In this document: positions 19,013-29,407 of the stretch, piece after piece
How positions within the stretch are numbered: position 1 is the stretch's first letter
Layout of the letters: each line of letters starts with the position of its first letter
Assembly (NCBI GenBank): GCA_027577415.1
Contig: JANBQS010000064.1
Location: forward strand, 1 to 41,812
DNA from: Coemansia sp. RSA 922
Taxonomy: Eukaryota; Kickxellomycota; Kickxellomycetes; Kickxellales; Kickxellaceae
Direction: 5' to 3'
Length of the DNA stretch: 41,812 bases
Program-made: the position numbers and the translations under genes
Notes under the pieces: model-generated
The model's input: only the letters and a program-made list of their open reading frames with translations
Database searches by the model: none
Told to the model about the DNA's origin: nothing

Positions 19013-19568
19013 TCTCTATACGTGTAAATCATATCTGATACCAATCTCATGTTGCTGCAGGGCTAGACATCATCCCTTTATAGGATTGTTTTCTTTATTA
19101 CTTGGTGCTGCACAGTCACAGATAGAATTTTCTGGCATAGGAATAGGGGGTGGGTTGTCAATGAGGAAAATTACTTTGGATGAGGGGATGTTGTAGGGAA
19201 AAATGCATGTATAGAGCATATAAAAGTACCTTTTGTGGACTGCCAAAAAACCGTTGTTTATATGACAGCCCATTGCTGTAGTCGTAGGTGCAAGACGCAC
19301 AAGGGGTTGACAGATGCTCCCCTAGTAACTACACCGTATCTGGGCTTCAATTGCGTCGCGCTTGTTGAGAGGGCCAGACATTGCTTGGTGGCGCTGAAGA
19401 GTAGTCGGAGTGGCTTGATGAGGTGCTCGGCTGCACGTCAGCGTTTTTGGTACGCAGACAATAAGGAGTGGGAGAGAGAGAGAGAATGTGAAGAATTTGA
19501 CGATGATGAAGAATGGACGCTTTTTTATTTTATCTCCACTTCGTTTTGGCCTTTTTTTAATATTCATA
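19013..19568. other. Intergenic, upstream of GH38 gene
   Basis: About 555 bp. A purine (GA) tract lies at 19470-19486 and T-rich sequence at 19520-19560. The GH38 frame is open further upstream, including ATGs at 19503 and 19506, which are possible alternative starts. No separate gene supported. Confidence 0.4.
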
Positions 19569-22500
19569 ATGTTGCCTCGTCGATATATACGAGGAGGCGG
19601 TCTGGTACTGGCGGCAGTAGCGGCGACGGTGGTTATTAGTGGCAACCAGGCAGTGTTTCCATTTGGCAAGTCGCCGTGGATGTCATGGTTTGGCGAGCCC
19701 GGCCCTTCTAACGACCGAGACATATCTTTGGCGCCGATGCCCACGAGCCTTACCTTGCATTTGGTACCCCACAGTCACAGCGACATTGGATGGAACCTGA
19801 GCTTTGAGGGCTACTACCGCCGGTCCGTACACCAGGTAATGCGGCGGGTAGTTTCCGAGCTATGGCTGGACCCTCGCAGGCGCTTCACATGGGGCGACCT
19901 AGCCTTCATCGACATGTGGTTTTCTGACGAAGGCGACACACCACATGGCGGCATGCTGCGTGGGGCACCAGCAACCCTGACCTGGCGGCAGGCTGTGCAG
20001 AGACTCGTGGTGGAGGGACGGTGGGAAATAGTGAGCGGCACATATGTGAGTCCCGACGAGGGAATGACTACGTGGTGGGCTCACAACGCGATTGTAGATG
20101 TTGGACATCGGTTTTTAGCAAAGGAGCTGAATACCACCTCAGAGATCGGTTGGCAGATCGATAACTTTGGACACATCAACACCATGCCCTATTTGCTCGG
20201 CAACACTGGATACTCGTCAATGGTTTTGGGCCGTATGGCATACCGCCAGCTACGAGATTTTGCTGATAGCTCTTCACTACAGTTCCTGTGGCAGCGAGAC
20301 AGTGTAACGCCAGCCCTGTTGACGCATTTCTTGTCTGTGCACTATGCGGCGCCCAGTCCAAGCTTTGACTTTGACAATACTGAGCGGTGCAATCCAGCAG
20401 AGCTCTTGGAGGAACTCATGGGGTTTGCCCGGTCGCAAGTGAGGCAATATCCGGGCCACGGCCACATATTGGTGATGATGGGCGACGATTTCCGCTACGT
20501 CCATGCCCAGCGCGGGTTCTCGTGTCTAGACAAAATCGTCGATTTAAGCGAGACAAGGAGTGCTGAGGACGGCATAAGTGTCCGGTACTCGACGCCCAGC
20601 GAGTATTTCGCCTCTGTACGGCCTCACCTCGACATGGCCTCGCTGCGACTGCACGGCGATGATTTTTACCCGTACCAGGACAAGCCCTACGAGCAGTACT
20701 GGAGCGGCGTGCTAGCCACCCGTGCGGATCTCAAGTGGCTGATCCGCGATACCGAGCAGATTGTTCAGCACGTCGAAGCGCTACTAACCGTGATGCGTAT
20801 TAGGGAGCATACCAGTGGCGTTACTAGGGACTGGGAGCCGTTGGAGCGGCGGCTGGAGGACTGCCGTAAACAAGTGGCTATTGGGTACCACCATGATGCT
20901 ATTACCGGTACTTGTGCGGCAGTGGCGGCTGCTGACTACAAGCTGAGGTTGCGACGCGCGGCGCGTCAGGCATTGGGCGTGGGTCGGGCAGCTCTGCTTT
21001 TCATGCGAGAGCCGTTTGCAGAAGCCAAGGGAGATGCGTACAATACAGCGGCGCAATACGAACTGGGCGAGGATGCCGACAATCTGGCCCGTGAGTATGT
21101 GGTAGCAGCAAGCAATGATAACTCAATCACTGTGACTAACGCGGCAGCATTAGCTCCGCAAGATGCCGTGGTCCGCGTTCAATTGGCTTCCCTGGACTCT
21201 GAGATCGTCGACTCGGCAACAGACCAGGCAATGCCTGCAGATGTGGTGGGTAGCGCTGGCGGAAAGCCGATAGTAGAGTTCCTGGCCCGCGATGTACCAG
21301 CATTGGGACTACGCTCATACAGCGTGCGCAAGGGCGAGCGTATCGCTGACAGGATTACTTCACAAGGAGCTACCGCACAGCTGCGCAAAGGCGATACTCA
21401 TGTGGATTTGCGCATAGTCAATGGACGCATACGTGTCAGCATAGGCTCCACAGCGGTTGTGTGGCATTCCCTGCGCCAGTATTTTGCCAACCCACTGGTC
21501 CAGGCTTCTGGCGCCTACATCATGCATTCGTTTATGCTTATGTATATGACGGTATTCGCCGTGTTTGGCGGGGCTCTAGTGCTGGGGCTGGGAATATCAT
21601 CTGCTGTACACTATTCGGGTGCTACGTGGACGCGGCGTGCGCTAGTGCCGCGACTGAGACATGGCAAGCCGACATGGTGGAGCTCGCCAGCATCCATAGT
21701 GGCGGGCAGCTTGTGCGGAGTAACGTTTACTTACTATGTGGCACAAGTGGCCGATGTGGAGATGCTGACAGCGTGGACCGTTGGCGAGGGTCTGATCGGT
21801 CTGCGGCTGGCTATACCCGTATTCTTATCCGCATACGCCTTGGCTGGCGCGTTGCGGTGGCCCACACGACGCTGCGTGCTATATGTCTACGGCGTCACAG
21901 CTGGCGTTGTATTAACCCTCTTCTGGGCGCCAACATGGCAGTCTCGCCCCATTGAGCCCGTAAGCTCGCTCTTCTCTATTCGTTCAGGCTCTGTCTGCGA
22001 CTCTGCCCAGATACATTTAGGCACCGCCCTAGTCACCTACCGTCTGTGCACAGACCAACCTGGGCTACTACAAGTCACGACAGCAATGGCTGCTGCTCAA
22101 GACCGCGAAGTCGTCGCACAATACGAGTTAGAGCAGCCTGGCTGGTATGGTTCCTCTTGTAGCTTTGACATTTTTAATGGCGTGGACGTTGTTCGCCGCC
22201 AGTACTCTCGGTGGACGCCCGTGCCAGGAAACTACTATCCGGCTGTATCGCACGTATCTCTGGCTCACGGTCCACTAGCCTTGCATTTACGACATGCGAC
22301 AGGTGCTACTTGCATACGCAGAAATACGCTAGAAGTCATGGTGCGTCGCGACATGTCAGCTAACGATTACCGCGGACTCATCGAGCCCATCAGTGACTCT
22401 GGGCCGGTCGCTGCCCCGCACTTTATTGACGTCTCTGGTAGGCCTGATGTGCTGGCTACTAACCACTTGGTCAATACTCCGCCCATGGCCTTTGTGCTGC

Positions 22501-22838
22501 CTGCTAAGAACTTGAATAGCTTCTCGTTGCTGGAGAAGCCGCTCAAACGTGCGAGGCTTGTAGGCTTTCAAGTCGCTGACTCCTCGGTCTACGCTCCTGC
22601 GTCTGGAGATGAATCCAGTACTCTCAGCGTATTGGCGCGTGTACAAGCCCTGCCCGGCTTTCAGGCCCTCAACATCCTACCTAGCGATCTACTAACTCCT
22701 GCCACAAAAGCATTTGCCATCGATGGTGGTGACTGGGCCATGGCTCCGCTCAGCACACGCAATCGCACTGAGCGTCATGTCAACCGCTTGCATGTATCTG
22801 CGGGCCAACAAACCCTCTTCCGGCTTGCCATTTCCTAA
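19569..22838 (+). CDS. GH38 alpha-mannosidase with internal 4-TM insertion
   Basis: Glycoside hydrolase family 38, retaining, zinc-dependent, removing alpha-mannose, probably in the Golgi or vacuole. Starting at ATG 19569 it has 1089 residues. Residues 1-24 form a type II signal anchor (basic RR then a hydrophobic run). Catalytic residues are kept: zinc ligands in PHSHSDIGW (~69-74; His70, Asp72), nucleophile Asp198 in WQIDNFGH, acid/base Asp307 in MGDDFRY, and zinc His442 in YHHDAITGT. At the conserved ASGAYI motif (~646-651) the canonical beta-domain is interrupted by four hydrophobic helices (~649-675, 709-727, 743-763, 769-786). The beta-domain then resumes (PVPGNYYP ~884, RRDMSANDYRG ~926) to the end. 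Four helices keep both halves on one side of the membrane. Upstream ATGs at 19503/19506 would add 22 or 21 residues. Confidence 0.9.
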   Translation: MLPRRYIRGGGLVLAAVAATVVISGNQAVFPFGKSPWMSWFGEPGPSNDRDISLAPMPTSLTLHLVPHSHSDIGWNLSFEGYYRRSVHQVMRRVVSELWLDPRRRFTWGDLAFIDMWFSDEGDTPHGGMLRGAPATLTWRQAVQRLVVEGRWEIVSGTYVSPDEGMTTWWAHNAIVDVGHRFLAKELNTTSEIGWQIDNFGHINTMPYLLGNTGYSSMVLGRMAYRQLRDFADSSSLQFLWQRDSVTPALLTHFLSVHYAAPSPSFDFDNTERCNPAELLEELMGFARSQVRQYPGHGHILVMMGDDFRYVHAQRGFSCLDKIVDLSETRSAEDGISVRYSTPSEYFASVRPHLDMASLRLHGDDFYPYQDKPYEQYWSGVLATRADLKWLIRDTEQIVQHVEALLTVMRIREHTSGVTRDWEPLERRLEDCRKQVAIGYHHDAITGTCAAVAAADYKLRLRRAARQALGVGRAALLFMREPFAEAKGDAYNTAAQYELGEDADNLAREYVVAASNDNSITVTNAAALAPQDAVVRVQLASLDSEIVDSATDQAMPADVVGSAGGKPIVEFLARDVPALGLRSYSVRKGERIADRITSQGATAQLRKGDTHVDLRIVNGRIRVSIGSTAVVWHSLRQYFANPLVQASGAYIMHSFMLMYMTVFAVFGGALVLGLGISSAVHYSGATWTRRALVPRLRHGKPTWWSSPASIVAGSLCGVTFTYYVAQVADVEMLTAWTVGEGLIGLRLAIPVFLSAYALAGALRWPTRRCVLYVYGVTAGVVLTLFWAPTWQSRPIEPVSSLFSIRSGSVCDSAQIHLGTALVTYRLCTDQPGLLQVTTAMAAAQDREVVAQYELEQPGWYGSSCSFDIFNGVDVVRRQYSRWTPVPGNYYPAVSHVSLAHGPLALHLRHATGATCIRRNTLEVMVRRDMSANDYRGLIEPISDSGPVAAPHFIDVSGRPDVLATNHLVNTPPMAFVLPAKNLNSFSLLEKPLKRARLVGFQVADSSVYAPASGDESSTLSVLARVQALPGFQALNILPSDLLTPATKAFAIDGGDWAMAPLSTRNRTERHVNRLHVSAGQQTLFRLAIS

Positions 22839-23136
22839 TGCCCAATTATGTAATTGGGTATCTGTTGGTGCTACCTCCATCTATCATATCCGATAATAGC
22901 AAACTTGGAAACGGTCGTGTGCAAACCCGAAAAAAATTACAACAATACACTTTCTTTTCCTTTGAAAATAAACTCCTTATTCTTTTATTCTTTTTTTTTT
23001 CCTTGTCGCCTCTCCCTCCTTTCTCCAGCCATTCGATTCAACTACGCCACCTTGTACACGAAATAACAACAGTCGCCTTCTCCCTTTTACTGACAGATAA
23101 AAAAAAAATACATCTCTCTCCTTCACTATTTTCGCC
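22839..23136 (+). promoter_or_regulatory. Promoter and leader of paralogue B
   Basis: 298 bp, AT-rich first half, then a long C/T-rich tract (22985-23040 and 23090-23130) running to the ATG, the leader style seen at other plus-strand genes here. No factor site recognised. Confidence 0.4.
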
Positions 23137-23901
23137 ATGACTCTTTCCTCGCCCGCTATATCCGCTATGCCTCTTACATCTACCATTCGCCTCATCTGGT
23201 CTACTCTATACTCCGCCTATCGATGGGCCGCAGCCGCAGCCGCATCCACACCCATACAATCTTATGACCACAAGCCGCCAGAGTACTCTAGCCTGCGATT
23301 CGGCTTTCTCCAGGGCTCTCGTGGCCTTCCTTATGGCGGCTACCTAACTCTGCCTCCTCGACTCCTTCGGTCTACTATTACGCTAACCAAATCACTACCA
23401 ATGTTTAGCGTACTCGGTACGCAAGCGGAGATCCTCGACTGCCTACGCTCCGACAACTTTTGCTCGCACACCATGCTCTTTTGCAACACTCCCTCTCCCT
23501 CGGACATCCTTGTCGAAGTATACCGGATTCCGACTCCCGGCGTTCCAATACTGCCATTGCGTAGGTTGTTTGACGCCTGGTTCTCTAAAAATCGCCAGTT
23601 GGTTGTACGACCGGCGAGCCATTCAGTCTCAATTAATGACTATCGGAGGCCACTGTTAAAAGTCCATGCGCCGCAGGGCATTACGCTGGTGGAGGTTGCA
23701 CGTATTTTGGAAGAGACTGGATTTCGCGGCAAACTCGATCTCACAAGAGATAAAGCCGTCAACATTTCTGTCATGGGTCGCTCACGGTCTGCCTCATTGC
23801 TCGCGATGGCTCATTCACTTGATAACAACGACTCGACAACTTGCCAGTTGCCACCATACCAACGCTCCGAAGACGGCATGCCACCGCCGTATACACCTTA
23901 A
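23137..23901 (+). CDS. PY-motif family protein, paralogue B
   Basis: 254 residues, divergent paralogue of 3147-3815. Shared landmarks: FLQG (57-60), LPYGGY (64-69), PPRL (73-76), FSVLG (90-94), DILVEVY (123-129) and P-x-GITL-x-E (179-186). The C terminus again ends in LPPY (238-241) and PPPY (249-252). A further PPEY occurs at 47-50 just before the core. The N-terminal ~45 residues are extra relative to paralogue A and include a hydrophobic/amphipathic stretch with an Ala run (~16-37), which might touch a membrane; it is short for a confident helix. Three PY motifs suggest WW-domain partners such as Rsp5-type ligases (established motif knowledge; role here inferred). Met11 at 23167 is an alternative start. 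It is convergent with the PLC gene. Confidence 0.75.
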   Translation: MTLSSPAISAMPLTSTIRLIWSTLYSAYRWAAAAAASTPIQSYDHKPPEYSSLRFGFLQGSRGLPYGGYLTLPPRLLRSTITLTKSLPMFSVLGTQAEILDCLRSDNFCSHTMLFCNTPSPSDILVEVYRIPTPGVPILPLRRLFDAWFSKNRQLVVRPASHSVSINDYRRPLLKVHAPQGITLVEVARILEETGFRGKLDLTRDKAVNISVMGRSRSASLLAMAHSLDNNDSTTCQLPPYQRSEDGMPPPYTP

Positions 23902-24078
23902 TGTCAATTCCTTAATTTAATGCCTCCTATTGCCAATTTAAAACTATACATGATGATACTACTCAAGGATATATATACCACATGTTACATGCAACGAAAA
24001 AAAAAAAAGATAATTAGAAAAAAGTAGTTACAAAAGCTTTTTGCAATAATTTTGTAGATTATTTCTTTTGGTTCTCCT

Positions 24079-27000
24079 CTATATCCGAACCGCAGGAGGA
24101 GTTTCCAGACAGTGCAACTGCGATACTTGTACATGTAAGAGGAGGTACACTGGCCGACACATGCGAGATTTTTCTTCTTGTCCTAGCTCGATGAATCGGT
24201 AGCCCTCCTTGAGCGCATCTACCGAGATACACGTTGATGCCACTTCCACGTCATCCTCAAAGAGTGACAGCCGTGCAAACGAGAGCTCCGGCTCAGGAAC
24301 AACTCGGAACAGGCTCTCGTCCTTCCATCGCACCTCGCTGTTGCCCGTCAGAGTGCCATTCCGGCTAACAAATCGTCCACTGCCGCTGCCGCCCCGTCCT
24401 ACTGCCGGGCCGCCTGCTGGAGTAAATGTCGGTGGCGCCATGGGCAATGCTGGCTTTGGCGTCGCTGCCAGATTTGTGCCGCACAGAAATGACGTCTGGT
24501 GGAAGGGATACCCGTTGCCCAGTGGGTTGATGACCGGCGAGCTGGGCGCTGTGCCGCATAGTGACTGAATCGCCGACAATCCAGCGCCCGTCAATTGCTG
24601 CTGATGTCCCAAGTGGCTAATGGCTGATGCCAGAAGGGCTACGTCTTCAGCAGAACTGCCAGTGCCTCCAGTCGTGCTGCTCACAGCTCCCTCGGTAATC
24701 CACTCAATCTCCACACGGATCGCACTTCCAGCAGCAGACCCACCCTGCTGCTCGGCGATTGCGTACTTTTGGTGCTCTGCCGCTAGAGACGACATGGCTG
24801 CAGTGGCTACGGCATTGAGCGACGGGTATCCCCCAGCAGCATTATGCGATTGATCGCCATCGCTCGTCGCGGCGACTGCTGCCAATGATCCAGCCTCGCT
24901 GTTGAAGGAGAACATGGCCAGATCGGACGGCGACCGCGATAGTGGCTTTGGCGATGAAGACTGTGGGTCTACCATCAGCCATGTGCTAGTGCGCGAAATA
25001 CCACCTGCATCTAATACAAACGACGACCGACGCTCCATAGGCTCAGGTGCCCGCGTTGCTGCAGCTGCCCGCCGAGGTCCACCACGGGTGGCGTTGTACG
25101 CTGAGAGCACGTTGATGTGCACTGTCTTGCACCGCACCAATGACGAGGGCGAGCTCACACCAGCCTCACGCTCAGACGACTGCAAGGACACGGACGACAG
25201 CGAGGACGCTGACGCAGGCGAAGCCTTGTTCTCACTGTCGTCATTGCCATCTTCACTCGCCTGAGGCGTCGCCTTTGATGCCGGCTCGCGCAAGTGCTTG
25301 GGCTTCAGCACATATCCAAAGTTGGGCGTGCGCCGGAACATCGCCTCATAGATTTGCATGTTGCGATCGTGCGTTTGAAAGTTCAGTGCTACCAACTGGC
25401 ACCCAGCCGCCCAGTGTCCAATCGGGTTGAAATTTGTCGACGTCACTCGCGAAAACGCCGGGTACACGCGAGTCATCTGAGTTGCGTTGTAGTCAATATA
25501 CTTTTTGGGATGCTGCCGAATCTGCTGGTTTGACGTTGACTCTGACACCGACGACACCCTGTCGAATGCAGGCTCCATCTCGCTGCCCTCTTCGAATCCT
25601 TCAAAGTGCACGGCCTTGCAGTACACAATCAGCTCCGAGAGCTCTGGAGCAACCTTGCGATTCAATTGTGCCACAGACGAGCGCGGTGACACGCCTTTGG
25701 CGGCGCCCAGCTGCGGCGGGATCGCCGAGCTGTTGAGCACTGCTGCGGTTGCTATTGCCACTGCCGTACTACCTGACATGCTGCCTATCAGCGATGAAGG
25801 GCGACTGCTATGGACGTTGCTGCTGCTAGTGCTCGTACTCAGCACTTTGTTCTTGACGATGACTCGGTACTTTAGCTGGTTCGGAGACGGCAACTCGTAC
25901 TCTTGCTCACCGCCAATCGGCGCAACAACAAGCATTGCGCCCAAGTGCTTTTTCAAGATGGTTGCCATGCGCGCTTGCTGAGGCAGCGAGCAGTGCATCT
26001 CAAATGACAAGATCACCGGGTAGGGCGATACTGCAAACGCATACTGCGACACGGCAATGATCACGTCTTCAAACAATATCCGAGTAGTCCTACACATGCA
26101 CAAAAATACACAATGGTCTGAATATTGTTAGTTTGACAACGGCATGATCGGCAAAAGCAGCTATCACCATAGCAGGTATCACCATAGACGTGAGGGAGGA
26201 TATACTTACAGCGTGTGACCATGGCTGACAACAGGCTCGCCATAGCCGCCGTCCCAGCAATCGACTTCAATACACCGGCAGCCCCGTAACAGTGCGCGCA
26301 CATAGCCCTCAACCTTTGACGTGCCAACAATTTGGTCGCCGATAAGGTATGTGTTGTGTGACGTCGAGATGTAATACTGGTTTAGAGGCATGTCCATGTT
26401 TGAGATTGCCGTGTCTTGCCGGCTGACGGTGCTGGTATCATCGTCGCCAATACTACAGTCCACCGAATTGAATGCCGAGAGCAGGTATGCTTCTAGCTCA
26501 TACGCGGTCATGATTTCCTGTCCTGGACGCGTAAATGCGACAAAGCGACGCTTGACCTCGGCATCGGTAACGGGCTCCTTTTGGGTCTCGCGCAAAAAGC
26601 GAGCAAATAGGGGCTGCGTGAGACCAACCGCATGCCTGCGGGGCAGTGCAAGGCGCAATGGCGGGTGGCTACGTTTTAAACCGATGCCGCTGTTGCCACT
26701 ACTACCTGCCATTGTGAGCTGGTCGCTCTCGTCATCATCGTCCGCGTCGTTCTCATTCTCGTTATCGCTGTCGCACAGGGATGGGATCTGGAATTGACTG
26801 ACAGAGCTGTCGGCGAAGAGCGAGGAGAGGTTCGTCAATGAGAGTGAAATGTCATGGTAGAGCGCCTCGATGCTCTGCTGTGCGTGCTCCAGGCGAAGCG
26901 CGTCAACAAGCTCCATAGATGACTCGTCGGAGCAGCGCGACTGCAGTGACGAAGACGTTAATGAAATGGCCGACGAGTACTGTGGCTTTAGCGAAAGTTC

Positions 27001-29407
27001 AGCCGAGCGACCCAGCATTGGCGGCGTCGTTGTCGTAGGCAGCGGCAGACTTGGCGTAGGCCGGATAGGGCCGCCGCCGCCTCCCGACAGCCACTTGCGC
27101 GCGCTGGCCTTTAGTGGCGACGAGTTCTGGATACCCTCAACAGGCGGCGCCTTTGACAACAGAGCTGGATGAGGAGCAGGCTCGGTAGCGGTGCTCGCAG
27201 GATGTAACATGCTCTCAACAGAGTGGAACGAGTCAGTCGCCGACTCACCCGACTGCCTGGCCTCCCACCACTGGCGAAGGATGCAGATCAGCCTCCAGCG
27301 CTGAAAGTGCGCGAAGCTAGTAATGGGCTGGCGACTAGATAACAAGTCCGTCAAAGTGTCTAGCCACTCGTGGTACGACTTGTCAGATTGGGCCACCACG
27401 CAAATAGTCTTGAGCACCGTTTGGTGGTAATAGATGATGGCAAATAGCCTTTTGGCACCGTGCGGCAGGCAATCCTCGTTAGCAACGGCCCAAAGAGCCC
27501 GCTCTCCGACGCGAATCTCGACAATGCGCTCAAGGTCAACTACAACATTGTAGACATGCAGGTGCCAGTAATGCGTCCTAGTTAGCAGAGATTTACACAA
27601 TGGGCTGCTAAATAATAAGGGTTGTATGTACGGCGCCATGTCTGCCACACGCATTAGCAATAAAGGCGGCTCACATGGCTGTGAGCTCTACCTTCACGAA
27701 GGATAAACAAAAGGTGGCAGTGGTGTTTGTGTGCCAATGCTGCTCTTAAGAAATGGAATTGGCTGTCACAAGATGTCTGGCGCCAAATTAGACATGCGAG
27801 GAGCACAGACAAGCTAGGGGTGTTTGGGTTAGCGAAAGGGCGGCTGGCCGCCACAACAGCATGTATACGCGGACACAAGCCATGTCTACCAAGGACAGGA
27901 AAAAGGGAGACCGCCTTGTGTGCGTGCAGCGTCGAGGCGCGCTCAAAGGGTGCGGAAATAGAAAACCAGGCTGCGAGACTGATGCCTCAGGGGGGTACAT
28001 TCCTCTTGGCACAGACATGCCCAACCGAGATGCTCGGAGAAGCCAAGCTTGTCCGATCGACCTTTGTCGTCATGGCTGCCACGGGCTCAATGGGCGGAGA
28101 TTGAGCAGCTGGGTTTAGGCAAGGTGGTGTGAGGCAAGGCAAGGCAAGATGAGGAAGGGATAGCAATTGTGTTCATGCGAGCTGGACAGCGATGAACAAA
28201 GAGATAGGGAGGCGTCTGCTCCTTGCTGGTGCCTCTCACAGCGCACGGGTGGACATGAGAGCAGAGATGCTTGCTGCAGCACTGGCATTGTGCTAGGAAG
28301 AGCACGCGTGTCTGCGGCGGGCATAAAGAGTGGAAGCGCAGGCATCTCAAAATGCACAAACAGAGGAAATTATATCTTTCTTGGCTGCGGAATGCATTCC
28401 AGAAAGATATTGGCCACTGCCGGCATTTGCTCAAACGTTGACCAACGCCAGCTTTAATGCGCCGGATAGAGGAGAGAAGGCATGTGTCACATAGCAAGGG
28501 GGTGGCACCAGCAACAAGGGTCAGTATATGTGGCACTGTGTCATGCATGTAAACATATGCAAACACGGGCGAGCGCATAAAACATCCGACCGAGCATGAA
28601 GATAAAACAATGGCATCAAACGGATAACCAAGCAATGCATCCGGGTGGAGAGAGAGAGAGATGCAGGCAACCAGGAACAGACATAATTCAGGGATACTTA
28701 CTGTGAGCGAGCTTCTTTTTCTTGCGCGAGTCCCATGTAATTCGCTGTTGCGCAATATCAAGGCAAAACTCGCGAGTGTGGGCGCCATGAGAAGTCGTTT
28801 TCAGCAGCGAGCAGCCCCTGGCCAGGCGCCCTGGTATTGCTGGCAGGGGAATATAAACCTGATCGCCGTGGCTGACGCGGTCAGCGGGCCTATTACTGCT
28901 GCCACCACTACCGATAGTGCTGTTGTTGGTAGCCGACGCCGCGCTGCGCAGGCCCCACTTTCCCAGGCACAATGCCGCTCCAGTTGGTTGCGCCGGGTAC
29001 ACTTGCAAGGCTGGCAGATCACGCGCGTGCGGATCGCCTTCGCCCATGCCCTCGGCCACAGCTCTTATACACGACTCTGTGGGGCATCCACCGCCAACAG
29101 AAGCTCTAGACTGGTGGCCGCGCGAAAACGAAGAGAACAAGTGCGTGGTGACCTTGCGGAAGCGAGGGAATACGGAAATAACGTTGCGGCGAGTACACGA
29201 CAAGCAGGCCTGGGCGTCATGCTCAGGCTCTGAACTAGTGTCGCTAGAATTAGTTTGCGGGCGAGGATCGGCGTTGCTGCTGGTGTTACTGCTGATACTG
29301 CTGTTAAGACTGCCGTGGCTACAGCGGTGTCTGAGAATAGCGCGCGACTCTTCTCTGAGCTGGTGATGGTTGTCGCGGTGGTGCTGTTGTTGGGGCCGGT
29401 CAGTCAT
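24079..29407 (-). CDS. PLC1: Phosphoinositide phospholipase C (three exons)
   Basis: Hydrolyses PIP2 to IP3 and diacylglycerol at the plasma membrane. Exons are 29407-28702, 27539-26210 and 26089-24079; introns are 1162 bp (phase 1) and 120 bp (phase 2, GTAAGT...GTGTAG). Total 1348 residues. Residues 1-190 are a low-complexity His/Ser/Gln-rich tail. The PH domain spans the first junction: LLKTTSHGAHTREF and ITWDSRKKKK in exon 1, DLERIVEIR in exon 2. An EF-hand-like helical region with an acidic insert follows. X domain: His630 in STSHNTYL, Glu660 and Asp662 in EVDCWDG, His675 in VSHGHTL. Y domain ~825-946 (YPAFSRVTSTNFNP, GCQLVALNFQT). A C2-type end (~999-1348) is split by ~240 Ser/Ala/Gly-rich residues. 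All catalytic residues are present. Confidence 0.92.
26090..26209 (-). other. PLC1 second intron
   Basis: 120 bp, GTAAGT donor and GTGTAG acceptor, phase 2. It joins SHGHT-L to TTRILFEDVI inside the X domain exactly at the catalytic His2 loop. Confidence 0.88.
27540..28701 (-). other. Long first intron of PLC1
   Basis: 1162 bp, GTAAGTATCC donor, GTTGTAG acceptor, CTAAC branch-like site near 27580, phase 1. The join reads KKKKLAH-I-DLERIVEIR, a normal PH-domain strand transition. An acceptor at ~27640 (GTGGCAG) would also keep frame but inserts about 34 residues into the PH domain. The intron has purine-rich tracts, AAGGC repeats (~28118-28150) and a GA run near 28650, and a chance-looking 233-codon minus frame. 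Confidence 0.7.

Noticed and set aside
27540..27660. PLC1 exon 2 starting near 27640 at GTGGCAG
   Set aside because: It keeps frame but inserts about 34 unrelated residues into the PH domain; the acceptor at 27540-27541 gives a clean domain join.
28087..28788. 233-codon Cys-rich minus-strand frame in the PLC1 intron
   Set aside because: It overlaps PLC1 exon 1 in another frame and most of it lies in the inferred intron. It has no recognised domain; length is probably chance in sequence poor in stops.
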